Shown here one piece after another: positions 34,622 through 43,601 of a stretch of DNA of 64,000 nucleotides (its first letter is position 1; every line of letters starts with the position of its first letter). Location: the NCBI RefSeq assembly GCF_013366375.1, contig NZ_JABWMJ010000006.1, positions 62,001 to 126,000 on the forward strand. The letters are read 5' to 3'. The notes under the pieces were generated by a model. The model had not been told where the DNA came from. It did no database searches and worked only from the letters and a program-made list of their open reading frames with translations. The position numbers were made by a program, and so were the translations under genes. The stretch comes from Rhizobacter koreensis (GTDB lineage: Bacteria > Pseudomonadota > Gammaproteobacteria > Burkholderiales > Burkholderiaceae_C).

Positions 34622-35751
34622 CAGATCACCTCGAGCTCGGCGTTGAGCGCGCCGGCCGCCTTCATCGCCTGCAGGATCGCGAGCAGGTCCTGCGGGGTCG
34701 CGCCGAGCGAGTTGAGCGCCTTCACGACGTCGGCGAGCTTGACGCCGGCGGCGAGCTGGATCAGCGAGCCGGCGGCCTGCGAGATCGTGATGTCCGCCTT
34801 CTCGGTGACCACCGTGTCGCCCTTCGACAGCGGGCCGGGCTGGCTCACCGCGGGCGTCGCGCTGATCGTCACCGACAGGTTGCCGTGGGCGACCGCGCAC
34901 GAGGCGAGCGTGACCGCCTGGTTCATCACGATCGAGCCGGTCCGCGCGTTGATCACGACCTTGGCCGACGGCACCGCCTTGGCGATGTCGATGTTCTCGA
35001 TGTCGGCCATGAACGCGACGCGGGCGTTCGACTCGGCCGGCATGCGCACGCGGATCGCGCGGCCATCGAGCGCCTGCGCGACGTTCGGGCCCATCTTGCC
35101 GTTGATCGCGCGCACCACCTCGCGCGCCAGCGCGAAGTCGTTCGAGTTGAGGTTGAGCTCGATCGAGTCGCCTTCGTTGAGGGCGCTCGCCACCGCGCGT
35201 TCGACGCTCGCGCCGTCGGGAATGCGGCCCGCGCTCAGGTGGTTGATGGTGACCTTGGAGCCCGCCGCCGCGGCACCGGCGCCGGCGATCACCACGTTGC
35301 CTTGGGCGATCGCGTAGACCTGACCGTCGACGCCCTTCAGCGGCGTGGCGATCAGCGTGCCGCCGCGCAGGCTCTTGGCGTTCGCCAGCGACGAGACGTT
35401 GACGTCGATGGTCTGACCCGGCTGGGCGAACGCCGGCAGCTGCGCGGTCACCATCACGGTGGCCAGGTTCTTGAGCTGCATGTTGGTGCCCGGGGGCACC
35501 GTCACGCCCATCTGCTGCAGCATCGCCAGCAGGCTCTGCGCCGCGAACGGCGCGCCGGTGGTCTGGTCGCCCGTGCCGTCGAGGCCGACCACGAGGCCGT
35601 AGCCGACCAGCTGGTTGGCGCGCACGCCCTGCACCTGGGCGACTTCCTTGATGCGCGCGGCCTGGGCCGGCGCCGGCCACCACAGCGCCGCGCTCGCGAG
35701 CAGGGTGGCGAAGATCAGCGAAAAACGCAGCAGTCGGTCGTGGTTGGTCAT
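34621..35751 (-). CDS. flgI: Flagellar P-ring protein FlgI
   Basis: This forms the periplasmic P-ring around the rod. The 376-residue precursor has a cleavable signal peptide ending PAQA (about residue 31). The mature protein starts ARIKEVAQVQGVRANQLVGYGLVVGLDGTGDQT. Conserved segments include TNMQLKNLATVMVTAQLP, GQTIDVNVSSLANAKSLRGGTL and a C-terminal ALNSLGATPQDLLAILQAMKAAGAL. Length and motifs are standard. It lies 58 bases after flgH. Confidence 0.95.
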   Translation of the reverse strand: MTNHDRLLRFSLIFATLLASAALWWPAPAQAARIKEVAQVQGVRANQLVGYGLVVGLDGTGDQTTGAPFAAQSLLAMLQQMGVTVPPGTNMQLKNLATVMVTAQLPAFAQPGQTIDVNVSSLANAKSLRGGTLIATPLKGVDGQVYAIAQGNVVIAGAGAAAAGSKVTINHLSAGRIPDGASVERAVASALNEGDSIELNLNSNDFALAREVVRAINGKMGPNVAQALDGRAIRVRMPAESNARVAFMADIENIDIAKAVPSAKVVINARTGSIVMNQAVTLASCAVAHGNLSVTISATPAVSQPGPLSKGDTVVTEKADITISQAAGSLIQLAAGVKLADVVKALNSLGATPQDLLAILQAMKAAGALNAELEVI

Positions 35752-35809
35752 GTGGGAAATCCGAGGAGCCCGCAGAGAGCCCTGTCTCGGTTTCCGATTC
35801 TGGAGAACC

Positions 35810-36487
35810 TTAGACCGGCAGAACGTTCAAAAAGAAGCGCCCCAGCCAGCCAATTCCCTGCGCTTCGGCCTGCGCGCCGCGACCGCTCTGCTCGATGCGC
35901 ACGTTGGCGATCTGCGCCGACGCGACGGTGTTGCCGGCCTGGATGGCGCGCGGGTCGACCTGCCCCGAAAAGCGCAGCACGTCGACGCTGTGGTTGACGC
36001 CGATCTGCTTTTCGCCGGCGATCAGCAGGTGGCCGTTCGGCAGCACGCCGGTCACGGTCGCGGTGATCGTGCCCGAGAAGTCGTTGCTGCTCTCGGTGGT
36101 GCCGGCGCCGCTGAAGCTGTTGCCGCTCGAGCCGCCGACGTTGAGCTTGCCGAGCGTCGTCGCCGAGATGAGCGGGAACGCCGTCGCGGCACCCGACACC
36201 TTGCCGCTCTTGTCGATCGAGCTCGTGCTCTTTTGCGTGGCGGAGATCTTCTCGACGATCTGCACCGTGAGCGAGTCGCCGACGTGACGCGCGCGGTGGT
36301 CCTCGAACAGCGGCCGGTACTGCGCGGCCTGGTAGATCGAGCCGTTGCGCGCGGTCACGACCGGCACCGGCTCGGGCGCCGCGTAGGTGACCTTGGCGAC
36401 GTCGACCGGGGGCCGCGCGTTGATGGCTTCGCAGCCGGCGAGCACGAGCAGGACGGCGGCGGGGACGAGACGGACGAGCGTGTGCAT
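35810..36487 (-). CDS. flgH: Flagellar L-ring lipoprotein FlgH
   Basis: This is the outer-membrane L-ring lipoprotein, 225 residues. The signal ends in lipobox LAGC, so Cys19 is lipidated. Typical FlgH motifs follow: GSIYQAAQYRPLFEDHRARHVGD, LTVQIVEKISATQKSTSS, NGHLLIAGEKQIGVNHSVDVLRFSG and the C-terminal WLGRFFLNVLPV. Start ATG 36487 has AAGGA eight bases upstream. The 113-base gap to flgG is the widest inside the operon and could hold an internal promoter, but no clear boxes are seen. Confidence 0.95.
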   Translation of the reverse strand: MHTLVRLVPAAVLLVLAGCEAINARPPVDVAKVTYAAPEPVPVVTARNGSIYQAAQYRPLFEDHRARHVGDSLTVQIVEKISATQKSTSSIDKSGKVSGAATAFPLISATTLGKLNVGGSSGNSFSGAGTTESSNDFSGTITATVTGVLPNGHLLIAGEKQIGVNHSVDVLRFSGQVDPRAIQAGNTVASAQIANVRIEQSGRGAQAEAQGIGWLGRFFLNVLPV

Positions 36488-36600
36488 GAGAGCGTTCCTT
36501 GGGCGGCGCATGGCCGTGGACGATGCGGGCCGGGCGCCGCGCCGCGCCACAAGCCTTTGGGGCCGAGCGCGCGGCGCCGGGCGGCGCGCGGCGAACGGAG

Positions 36601-37383
36601 TCAGAGCTGCGCGAGCTTCTGCAGCATCTGGTCGGAGGTCTGGATCGCCTTCGAGTTGAGCTCGTAGGCGCGCTGGGTCTGGATCATCTGCACCAGCTCC
36701 TCGACGACGTTGACGTTCGACGTCTCGACGAAGCCCTGCTGGATCTGGCCGAGGCCGTTGGCACCCGGAACGCCCGAGTTCGGCGCCCCCGAGGCGGCGG
36801 TCTCGCCGAACACGTTCTGGCCCTTGGGGTCGAGACCGGCCGGGTTGACGAAGCTGGCGAGGGTGAGCTGGCCGATCGCCTGCGGCGCCGACTGGCCCTG
36901 CAGCAGCGCGGTCACGGTGCCGTCGCTGCCGATCATCACCTTCTGCGCGTTCGGCGGGATCGTGATGCCGGGCTGCACGGTGTAGCCGTTGTTGGTGACC
37001 AGCTGACCGTTGGCGCTGACCTGGAACGAGCCGTCGCGCGTGTAGCCCGTGGTGCCGTCGGGCATGGTCAGCTCGAAGAAGCCGCCGCCGCTGATGGCGA
37101 GGTCGAGCGAGTTGCCGCTCTGCTGCAGGCTCCCCTGCGTGAAGTTGCGCGCGGTCGCGACGGCGCGGGTGCCGAGCCCGAGCTGCAGTCCCGTCGGCAG
37201 CGCGGTCTGCTCGGTGCTCTGCGAGCCGGCCTGCCGCATGTTCTGGTACATCAGATCCTCGAACACGGCATGCGAGCGCTTGAAGCCGTTGGTCGAGGCA
37301 TTGGCCAGGTTGTTCGAGATGGTGTCCAGCTGGGTCTGCTGGGCTTCCATGCCGGTCTTCGAAATCCAGAGCGAACGCATCAT
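36601..37383 (-). CDS. flgG: Flagellar distal rod protein FlgG
   Basis: This distal rod protein has 260 residues, the usual length. The N-terminal rod motif is [26 protein letters not shown]. The body has [24 protein letters not shown]. The C-terminus is [32 protein letters not shown]. Two adjacent ATG codons open the gene, and either 37383 or 37380 could be used. It lies 28 bases after flgF. Confidence 0.95.
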   Translation of the reverse strand: MMRSLWISKTGMEAQQTQLDTISNNLANASTNGFKRSHAVFEDLMYQNMRQAGSQSTEQTALPTGLQLGLGTRAVATARNFTQGSLQQSGNSLDLAISGGGFFELTMPDGTTGYTRDGSFQVSANGQLVTNNGYTVQPGITIPPNAQKVMIGSDGTVTALLQGQSAPQAIGQLTLASFVNPAGLDPKGQNVFGETAASGAPNSGVPGANGLGQIQQGFVETSNVNVVEELVQMIQTQRAYELNSKAIQTSDQMLQKLAQL

Positions 37384-37411
37384 GGCGGGAGTCCTCGGGT
37401 GCCTGTCAGGC

Positions 37412-38134
37412 TCAGTTCATCGACAGCAGCTGCGAGGCCGCCTTTTCGTTGCTTTCGGCGGTCTGCATGAGCTTCATCTGCGCCTCGAACTGGCGCGCCG
37501 CGGAGATCATCGCGACCATGGTCTCGACCGGGCTCACGTTCGAGCCTTCGAGCGCGCCGTCCTGCACGCGGGCGTTGGCGTCGGCCGGGAGCTCGCCGTC
37601 GGCGGCACGGAACAGGCCGTCGGTGCCGCGCGTCAGCGGCGCCTCCGGCGTGACCAGCTTGAGGCGGCCGAGCGCGTTGCTGCGGCCGTTGGTCATCGCG
37701 CTCACGGTGCCGTCGCTGCCGATGCTGACCGTGCTGTTCGGCGGCACCTGGATCGGCCCGCCGTCGCCGAGCACCGTGAGGCCGCCGCGCGTGGTCAGCA
37801 TGCCTTCGGCGTTGATGTCGAGCGAGCCGCCGCGCGTGTACGCCTCGGCGCCGTCGAGCCCCTGCACGGCCAGCCAGGCGCCGTCCTTCATCGCGACGTC
37901 GAGCGCCCGCCCGGTCGCCGACACCGGCCCCGGCGTCGCGTCGTAGCCCAGCGTCGACTCGAGCGCGAAGACGCGGCTGCTCGCGCCGCTGCCCTCGACC
38001 GGCACCGCACGGAACGCGGCGAGCTCGGCGCGAAAGCCGACCGTCGAGACGTTCGCCAGGTTGTTGGCGAGCGTGTCCTGACGCTGCATCGTCGCCTTCG
38101 CGCCCGACATCGACGTGTAGATCATGCGGTCCAT
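37412..38134 (-). CDS. flgF: Flagellar proximal rod protein FlgF
   Basis: This proximal rod protein has 240 residues. N-terminal motif [26 protein letters not shown], central [21 protein letters not shown] and C-terminal [33 protein letters not shown] identify FlgF rather than FlgG. It lies 43 bases after flgE and precedes flgG, the canonical order. Confidence 0.95.
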   Translation of the reverse strand: MDRMIYTSMSGAKATMQRQDTLANNLANVSTVGFRAELAAFRAVPVEGSGASSRVFALESTLGYDATPGPVSATGRALDVAMKDGAWLAVQGLDGAEAYTRGGSLDINAEGMLTTRGGLTVLGDGGPIQVPPNSTVSIGSDGTVSAMTNGRSNALGRLKLVTPEAPLTRGTDGLFRAADGELPADANARVQDGALEGSNVSPVETMVAMISAARQFEAQMKLMQTAESNEKAASQLLSMN

Positions 38135-38177
38135 GGCGGCTCCGGTTCAGCGGCAATCTCAGACGTGCGCCGTGGCC

Positions 38178-39437
38178 TCAGCGCAGGTTCACGATCGTCT
38201 GCAGGATCTGGTCCTGCGTCTTGATCGTCTGCGAGTTGGCCTGGTAGAAGCGCTGCGCGGTGATCATCTCGACGAGCTGGGCCGTCATGTCGATGTTTGA
38301 GTCCTCCAGCGCGCCGGCCTGAGGGCTGCCGAGGTTGCCCTCGCCCGGCACGCCGACGATCGGATCGCCCGACACGAAGCTTTGCGACCAGGCGTTGCCG
38401 CCGCTCGGCGTCAGGCCCTGCGGATTGCGGAAGTTGGCGATCGCCACCTGTCCGACGGCCTTGGACTGACCATTCGAGTAGTACGCGGTGAAGATGCCGT
38501 TGCCCTCGAACTGCGCGCTCGTGAGCTGGCCGGCGCCGTAGCCGTTCTGCTGCAGCGCGGTCACGCCGAACTGCGAGCCGTACTGGGTGGTGCCGGCGAC
38601 GTTGAGCTGGATTCCGGTGATGGGAACGCTCACCGCGCCGGCGGCATTGGTCACCGAAGGGATGTTCAGCGTCACCGGCGCGGTCGGCGCGGTCGGCGCG
38701 CGGCCGTCGCTCGGGAAGGTGATCGTCGTCGACGGCGTCGGGTTGCCGCCCGACGTGCTGACCGGCACGCCGTTGGCGGCGACGTAGACGTCCCAGGTGT
38801 CGGTCGCGGTCTTCTGGAAGTAGTACGTCAGCGCGACGTCCTGGCCCTTGGCGTCGTAGATCGTCGTCGAGGTCGCGCGGTTGTAGGTCTTGGGGTCGGC
38901 GAAGTTGATCGGCGTGCCGCCGCCCGACGCCGCGGTCACCGACTCGCGCGCGTCGAGGTTGAGCTCCATCTTCATCGTCGACGTGACCGCCGGCGTGATG
39001 CCCGCGGTCGGCATCTGCAGCGGCGACGTGAAGCCGGGAATGATCGCGCCGGTCGCGTCGGCCGGGAAGCCGATCAGGCGCTGGCCCTGGTTGTTCTCGA
39101 CGTAGCCGTCGCGGTCGACCTTGAACGCGCCGTTGCGCGTGTAGGCGGTCTCGCCGTTCTTGTCGAGCACCTGGAAGAAGCCGGCGCCGTTGATCGCGAG
39201 GTCCAGCGGGTTGCCGGTGGTCGAGATGCTGCCTTGCGTGAACTGCTGCGACACCTTGGCCAGGGTGACGCCGATGCCGATGGTGTTGCCGCCGGCGAGC
39301 GCGCCGGCGTACATGTCGGCGAACTCGGCACGCGCCGACTTCGCGCCGTAGGTGTTGGCGTTCGCGATGTTGTTGCCGATCGCCTCGAGACTCTTGCCCG
39401 CGGCGTTCAGACCCGAAAGACCTTGCTGGAAGCCCAT
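38178..39437 (-). CDS. flgE: Flagellar hook protein FlgE
   Basis: This is the hook subunit, 419 residues. N-terminal motif GFQQGLSGLNAAGKSLEAIGNNIANANTYG, middle INGAGFFQVLDKNGETAYTRNGAF and C-terminal LVEMITAQRFYQANSQTIKTQDQILQTIVNLR are diagnostic. The variable outer domain is rich in Thr/Pro/Ala. ATG 39437 is chosen because AAGGGG lies seven bases upstream; the frame stays open further upstream but without FlgE-like sequence. Confidence 0.96.
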   Translation of the reverse strand: MGFQQGLSGLNAAGKSLEAIGNNIANANTYGAKSARAEFADMYAGALAGGNTIGIGVTLAKVSQQFTQGSISTTGNPLDLAINGAGFFQVLDKNGETAYTRNGAFKVDRDGYVENNQGQRLIGFPADATGAIIPGFTSPLQMPTAGITPAVTSTMKMELNLDARESVTAASGGGTPINFADPKTYNRATSTTIYDAKGQDVALTYYFQKTATDTWDVYVAANGVPVSTSGGNPTPSTTITFPSDGRAPTAPTAPVTLNIPSVTNAAGAVSVPITGIQLNVAGTTQYGSQFGVTALQQNGYGAGQLTSAQFEGNGIFTAYYSNGQSKAVGQVAIANFRNPQGLTPSGGNAWSQSFVSGDPIVGVPGEGNLGSPQAGALEDSNIDMTAQLVEMITAQRFYQANSQTIKTQDQILQTIVNLR

Positions 39438-39462
39438 GACGTGCCCCTTCGTTGTTCGTGGA

Positions 39463-40116
39463 TCAGTTGAAAGCCTTGACCGCGCTGTACGGCACCGTGC
39501 TGCCGTTCGCGAGTTCAAGGTTGAAGACGTTGCCGGCGGTGCTGACCGCGGCCACCTCGGAGCGCATCAGCGGGTTCGCCTTGGTCGCGACGCCGGCGTT
39601 GCTGGCGACCACGCGGAAGGTGTAGGGCGTCCCGGGCGTTCCCTTGCTCGCGTCCCAGGTGAAGGTGCCGCTGCCGCTCGGCTGCCTGCCGTCGAGCTTC
39701 ACGGTGTCGATGACGCCGCCGCCGGGTGCGATCACCTCGACCTTCACGTCGTCGGCCGAGCCCTCGAGCTCGAAGGCACCGAAGCCCTTGCCGTCGACGA
39801 TCGAGATCCTGTTGCCCGGCACGACGACGTCGCGCCCGACCAGCGCGGCGCCCTGCACCGTCTGCAGCTGCATGAACTGGCTCGACAGGCTCGCGACCGT
39901 GGTGTTGAGCTTCTCGATCCCGCTCACGGTGTTGATCTGCGCCATCTGGCTCGTGACCTGCGCGTTGTCCATCGGCGAGAGCGGATCCTGGTTCTTCATC
40001 TGCGCGACGAGCAGCTTGAGGAAGCGGTCCGAGGTCGCCTTCGCCTCGTCGGCGTTCGCGGCGGTGGCGGCGAGCTGCGCCGCGCTCTGGGTGTTGCTGG
40101 TGGCGGTGACGGCCAT
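39463..40116 (-). CDS. flgD: Flagellar hook-cap scaffolding protein FlgD
   Basis: This hook-capping protein is needed for hook assembly and lost from the finished structure. It has 217 residues. The N-terminal signature is SDRFLKLLVAQMKNQDPLSPMDNAQVTSQMAQ, followed by SGIEKLNTTV. A Tudor-like/FnIII-like C-terminal part contains GTFTWDASKGTPGTPYTFRV. It lies 11 bases after flgC and 25 before flgE. Confidence 0.95.
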   Translation of the reverse strand: MAVTATSNTQSAAQLAATAANADEAKATSDRFLKLLVAQMKNQDPLSPMDNAQVTSQMAQINTVSGIEKLNTTVASLSSQFMQLQTVQGAALVGRDVVVPGNRISIVDGKGFGAFELEGSADDVKVEVIAPGGGVIDTVKLDGRQPSGSGTFTWDASKGTPGTPYTFRVVASNAGVATKANPLMRSEVAAVSTAGNVFNLELANGSTVPYSAVKAFN

Positions 40117-40127
40117 CGGGAGCTCCT

Positions 40128-40547
40128 TCAGCCTTGGCCGAGCTGAAGGGTCTTCAGCATCAGGCTCTTCGCGGTGTTCATCACCTCGAGGTTGTTCTGG
40201 TACGAGCGCGAGGCCGAGATCATGTTGACCATCTCGTCGATCGCGTTCACGTTGCTGTAGGTCACGTAGCCGTCGGCGTCGGCGCTCGGGTGCTTGGGGT
40301 CGTGCACGCGGCGGCCCGGGCTCTGGTCTTCCGAGATCGTGCTGACGCGCACGCCGGCCGCCGTCGGGTCGCTCGCGGTCGCGCCGAGCAGCTGGGTCTG
40401 GAACGTGACCTGGCGCGCCTTGTAGGCAGTGCCGTCGGGCCCGGCGACGGTGTCGGCGTTGGCGAGGTTGCTCGCCACCACGTTCAGGCGCTGGCTCTGC
40501 GCGCTCGCGGCGCTGCCCGACACGTTGAAGATGTTCATCATGCTCAT
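40128..40547 (-). CDS. flgC: Flagellar proximal rod protein FlgC
   Basis: This small proximal rod protein has 139 residues. N-terminal SAASAQSQRLNVVASNLANADT, central GRRVHDPKHPSADADGYVTYSNVN and C-terminal MVNMISASRSYQNNLEVMNTAKSLMLKTLQLGQ are textbook FlgC. GGGAG precedes ATG 40547. It lies 26 bases after flgB. Confidence 0.95.
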   Translation of the reverse strand: MSMMNIFNVSGSAASAQSQRLNVVASNLANADTVAGPDGTAYKARQVTFQTQLLGATASDPTAAGVRVSTISEDQSPGRRVHDPKHPSADADGYVTYSNVNAIDEMVNMISASRSYQNNLEVMNTAKSLMLKTLQLGQG

Positions 40548-40573
40548 CGCGGAGCTCCCTCAGGGCCGGCGGC

Positions 40574-40984
40574 TCACTGGCCGGTGATCGCGCTCAGCGT
40601 GGTGCGCACGCTGCTGTTGATGAAGCGCAGCGTCGCCTCGTACTTGACCGAGTTGTCGGCGAAGCTCGCGCGCTCGCGGTCCATGTCGACGCTGTTGCCG
40701 TCGATGCTGGTCTGGCCCGGCATCGCGTAGACGAGATCGCGGTCGGTCAGACCATTGGCGCTGACGCCGAGCGCGCCGCGATGACCCGGCTGGCTCGCCG
40801 CGAGGCCGCGCGACGCCTGGCTGCCGGTCGCGGCGGTCAGTGCCTTGGCGAAGTCGATGTCGCGGGCGACATAGCCCGGCGTGTCGGCGTTCGCGATGTT
40901 CGAGGCGATCAGACGCTGGCGCTCCGACCGCAGCGTGAGCGCCTGGCCGTGGAAATCGAGCGTCGAAGTCAGTCCGTTGAGCAT
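40574..40984 (-). CDS. flgB: Flagellar proximal rod protein FlgB
   Basis: This is the first gene of the flgBCDEFGHIJKL operon, 136 residues. Motifs: DFHGQALTLRSERQRLIASNIANADTPGYVARDIDF, then SIDGNSVDMDRERASFADNSVKYEATLRF. The start is ATG 40984, because sequence upstream in frame is not FlgB-like. The ribosome site is weak. The 156-base region shared with divergent flgA must hold the operon promoter, but no consensus was identified. Confidence 0.95.
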   Translation of the reverse strand: MLNGLTSTLDFHGQALTLRSERQRLIASNIANADTPGYVARDIDFAKALTAATGSQASRGLAASQPGHRGALGVSANGLTDRDLVYAMPGQTSIDGNSVDMDRERASFADNSVKYEATLRFINSSVRTTLSAITGQ

Positions 40985-41140
40985 GTCGGTGTCCCGGGTG
41001 TCGTGGCCGCCGGAAGGGCAGGTTCGACGAGGTGGACGGATTGTGGGAAGCGCGCCGCCAGAACATAAGCGCGAAGAGAAGGCGCATTGCCGTCCAATTC
41101 CGGCCCTTGCGCGGGTGTGCCGGCTCCTACAGTGCACGGC

Positions 41141-41881
41141 ATGGAAGAAGACACCCTGCTCGATACGTGCGTGCGCCTCGTGCTCGTGGCTGCGGCCGCG
41201 GTCGCGATCGCCTTCGCGACGCCGGCCCTCGCCCAGGAAGCGCCGACGGGCCTCGACGCCGCGCTCGAGCAGCAGGTGCGTCTGCTCGCCGAGACCGGCT
41301 CGCGTGCGCTGCCCGCCGGCGCGTCGCGGGTCGAGGTGAGCATCGGCCAGCTCGACCCGCGGCTGCGCCTCGCACCTTGCCAGCGCATCGAGCCCTATCT
41401 GCCCGCGAACGCGCGTCTGTGGGGAAAGTCACGCATCGGGCTGCGTTGCATGCAGGGGACGACGCTCTGGAACGTGTTCCTGCCGATAACCGTCAAGGTG
41501 TTCGGGCGCGCGCTCGTCGCGCCGCAGGGTGCTGCGGCGGGTACGGTGCTCGCGCCGACCGACCTGGCGGAAGCCGAGGTCGACCTCGCCGCCGAGGTCG
41601 CACCGCCGGTCAGCGACGCCGGCCAGGCGGTCGGCCGCGTGCTCGCGCAGTCGCTGCAGCCGGGTCAGACGCTGCGGCAGACGCACCTCAAGGTGCGCCA
41701 GTGGTTCGCCGCCGGCGACACCGTCAAGGTGGTGGTCGCCGGCGCCGGCTTCACGCTCGAGGGCGAAGGCCAGGCGCTGACGCACGGGCTCGAGGGCGGC
41801 AGCGTGCGCGTGCGCACCGAGAGCGGACACGTGCTGAGCGGCCGGCCGATCGGCGAGCGCCGGGTCGAGCTGGTGCTTTGA
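41141..41881 (+). CDS. flgA: P-ring assembly chaperone FlgA
   Basis: This periplasmic chaperone assists FlgI polymerisation into the P-ring. It has 246 residues with a signal peptide (about 1-32, ending PALAQ). SAF-like domain segments are visible: RVEVSIGQLDPRLRLAPCQRIEPYLP, then GTVLAPTDLAEAEVDLA and a C-terminal VRTESGHVLSGRPIGERRVELVL. ATG 41141 places the signal peptide correctly. It is divergent from flgB and followed by flgM. Confidence 0.93.
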   Translation: MEEDTLLDTCVRLVLVAAAAVAIAFATPALAQEAPTGLDAALEQQVRLLAETGSRALPAGASRVEVSIGQLDPRLRLAPCQRIEPYLPANARLWGKSRIGLRCMQGTTLWNVFLPITVKVFGRALVAPQGAAAGTVLAPTDLAEAEVDLAAEVAPPVSDAGQAVGRVLAQSLQPGQTLRQTHLKVRQWFAAGDTVKVVVAGAGFTLEGEGQALTHGLEGGSVRVRTESGHVLSGRPIGERRVELVL

Positions 41882-41912
41882 CCTCCGGTTCGCGAGAAGC
41901 CGAAAAAATGTC

Positions 41913-41939
41913 TAAAGTCGCCGCGCGCTGCGCCGATAC
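41913..41939 (+). promoter_or_regulatory. FliA (sigma-28) promoter of flgM
   Basis: TAAAGTCG (41913-41920), an 11-base spacer, then GCCGATAC (41932-41939). The FliA consensus is TAAAGTTT-N11-GCCGATAA, so spacing is exact and 13 of 16 box positions match. It lies 51 bases before the flgM ATG and 31 bases after flgA, giving flgM (and probably flgN) a late-class promoter. Confidence 0.88.
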
Positions 41940-41990
41940 ACCGTCCATATTGGATTGGGCCGGGTTCGCCGGGCCCGTTTGGAGAGCACG

Positions 41991-42317
41991 ATGAAGATCG
42001 GTAACCCCGCTGACAAGACGCCTGCCCTGGCCACGGTCACGAGCCAGCCTGCCGCAGCCGACGCCACCAAGGCGGCCGCGTCGAACGGCAAGGCCGCACC
42101 GGCCGCCGCAGCGAGCAGCGCCGCGAGTTCGCACGTCGCGCTGTCGAGCACCGCGTCGACCCTGCTCGCGCCGGGCGGCGACGCCGAGTTCGATGCCGGC
42201 AAGGTGAGCCGCATCAGCGACGCGATCGCGAACGGCACGTTCAAGATCAACGCCGAGACGATCGCCGACAAGCTGATTTCGAACGCCCAGGAACTCCTCA
42301 GCAAGGTCAAGAGCTGA
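41991..42317 (+). CDS. flgM: Anti-sigma-28 factor FlgM
   Basis: This negative regulator binds FliA until it is secreted through the completed hook. It has 108 residues. The N-terminal MKIGNPADKTPALATVTSQP and Ala-rich disordered region precede the FliA-binding C-terminal half: AEFDAGKVSRISDAIANGTFKINAETIADKLISNAQELL. GGAGAG lies just before ATG 41991. A FliA promoter lies upstream, which gives the usual autoregulatory loop. Confidence 0.93.
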   Translation: MKIGNPADKTPALATVTSQPAAADATKAAASNGKAAPAAAASSAASSHVALSSTASTLLAPGGDAEFDAGKVSRISDAIANGTFKINAETIADKLISNAQELLSKVKS

Positions 42318-42332
42318 AGCGTTGCCCTCTCG

Positions 42333-42356
42333 GGTGACGGGCCCCTGCCCGTCGCC
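42333..42356 (+). terminator. Hairpin between flgM and flgN
   Basis: GGTGACGGGC (42333-42342) pairs with GCCCGTCGCC (42347-42356), one G-U pair, around CCCT. TTTT follows at 42361-42364. It starts 16 bases after the flgM stop and ends 35 bases before flgN, so it is an intrinsic-terminator-like or attenuating element that could give more FlgM than FlgN. Confidence 0.55.
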
Positions 42357-42391
42357 GCGCTTTTGCTGACCTGCCCCTGGAGTCGATCTCG

Positions 42392-42793
42392 ATGCCCGAT
42401 CCGGCCATGACCCGCGAGCCGCTGGCCGCTGGCGAGCCCGTTCTCGAAGACACCCTTGCCGCCGTCGAGTCGCAACTCGGCGCGCTCGGCAGCGCGTTGC
42501 GCGCCCGCGATGCCGACGCGATCGACCGTCACGCGGCCGAACTGCACCGCGCCATGGCGAGCGCGGTGGAGCACTTCTCGCGCGCCGCCCGCAGCGGCGC
42601 CGTGCCGCCCGCGCTGCGCCATCGCCTCGCCCGCGCCAGCGGCCAGGTCGCGGCGCAGCGCGAGAGTCTCGCGCGCGCCACCGCCGCGCTCGACCGCGCG
42701 ATCGACGTGCTGCTGCCGCGCGAGAACCTGGCGGTCTACGCCGCGAGCGGCAGCGCCGAACGCAGCAACACCAGCGGCGTGCTGCGCGCCTGA
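42392..42793 (+). CDS. flgN: FlgN-type flagellar chaperone
   Basis: This predicted export chaperone for the hook-filament junction proteins FlgK and FlgL has 133 residues. It is almost entirely helical, with long heptad-like stretches (LEDTLAAVESQLGALGSALRAR, AELHRAMASAVEHFSRAARSG, RESLARATAALDRAIDVLLP) and a C-terminal YAASGSAERSNTSGVLRA. FlgN proteins are poorly conserved, so identification rests on helical character and position after flgM. GGAG precedes the ATG. Confidence 0.8.
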   Translation: MPDPAMTREPLAAGEPVLEDTLAAVESQLGALGSALRARDADAIDRHAAELHRAMASAVEHFSRAARSGAVPPALRHRLARASGQVAAQRESLARATAALDRAIDVLLPRENLAVYAASGSAERSNTSGVLRA

Positions 42794-42939
42794 GACGCGG
42801 CGCCTGCGGCGGCCCGGCCGCGCCCGGGCGATCGCTGCGCCGAAGTCACCCTGGCGGCCAACCCGAGCGGCCGCGCCGTTTCGCAGCATGACGACCGCTG
42901 CCGGCGCCCGTGTGCCCGTGTGCCCGTGATCCGACCGCC

Positions 42940-43554
42940 CTACTCCGTCGTGCAGTCGAGCGCCGCGTGCGCGTCGGCGAACGCCTGCGCCTCGGCCGCG
43001 TTCGCGACCTGCATGGACGCATCGTGCGGGCTGCGATACAGCACCAGCCACGGCGCGCCGGCGCCATCGCGCACCCACACGCTCTGGTAGAGGCCGACGC
43101 GGTAGCGCGGCCGGCCGTCGACGCCGCGCTCGCGCAGTTCGTAGGGGCCGCGCACGACCGCGACGTCGGCGTTGTCGCCGATGCTGACGAAGCCGGCACG
43201 CCAGCGCAGCTCGCTGCCGCCGCGCCCGGCGATCAGCGGCGTCCAGGCGGTGACGATCGCGTCGCGGCCGCGGAGCGGCTGCGGACCGCCGGCATCGAAC
43301 ACCGCGCCCGGATGGACGTGCTCGGCAAAGGCCGCCCGATGGCGATGCTCGACGCTGCGCGCGAACTGAGTCTCGCGCCGCCACACCTCGCACTCGGCGG
43401 CGCTGTGCGCGCCGGTCGGCTGACCGGGCGCGGCGGTCGCAGGGCCGCTGCGTGCGCCGGCGGTGCCGGCTGCAGCGCCGGCACGGGCTGCGTGCGCCGC
43501 AGGCAGCGCCGCCGCGATCAGCAGTGCCACCGCGATCGCATTCGCCGTCGACAT
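42940..43554 (-). CDS. Secreted NTF2-like (SnoaL/DUF4440-type) protein
   Basis: This 204-residue exported protein has a signal peptide (about 1-22, ending AHA). A low-complexity Ala/Gly segment precedes a cone-shaped NTF2-like domain: RRETQFARSVEHRHRAAFAEHVHPGAVFDAGG, then GRDAIVTAWTPLI, FVSIGDNADVAVVRGPYELRER and RYRVGLYQSVWVRDGAGAPWLVLYRS. Such domains bind small molecules or act as small enzymes, and no catalytic set can be assigned. It is followed 47 bases upstream on the same strand by a GNAT gene. Confidence 0.7.
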   Translation of the reverse strand: MSTANAIAVALLIAAALPAAHAARAGAAAGTAGARSGPATAAPGQPTGAHSAAECEVWRRETQFARSVEHRHRAAFAEHVHPGAVFDAGGPQPLRGRDAIVTAWTPLIAGRGGSELRWRAGFVSIGDNADVAVVRGPYELRERGVDGRPRYRVGLYQSVWVRDGAGAPWLVLYRSPHDASMQVANAAEAQAFADAHAALDCTTE

Positions 43555-43601
43555 GGGCGGACCGACTCGCGGCGATGCCGCACCCGCCGCGCCGCGACCC
43601 C

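Noticed and set aside
41122..41135. Possible sigma-54 promoter (GG-N10-GC) before flgA
   Set aside because: The -12 element lies only six bases before the flgA start codon, so transcription would begin inside the gene, and the flanking bases do not fit TGGCAC/TTGC.
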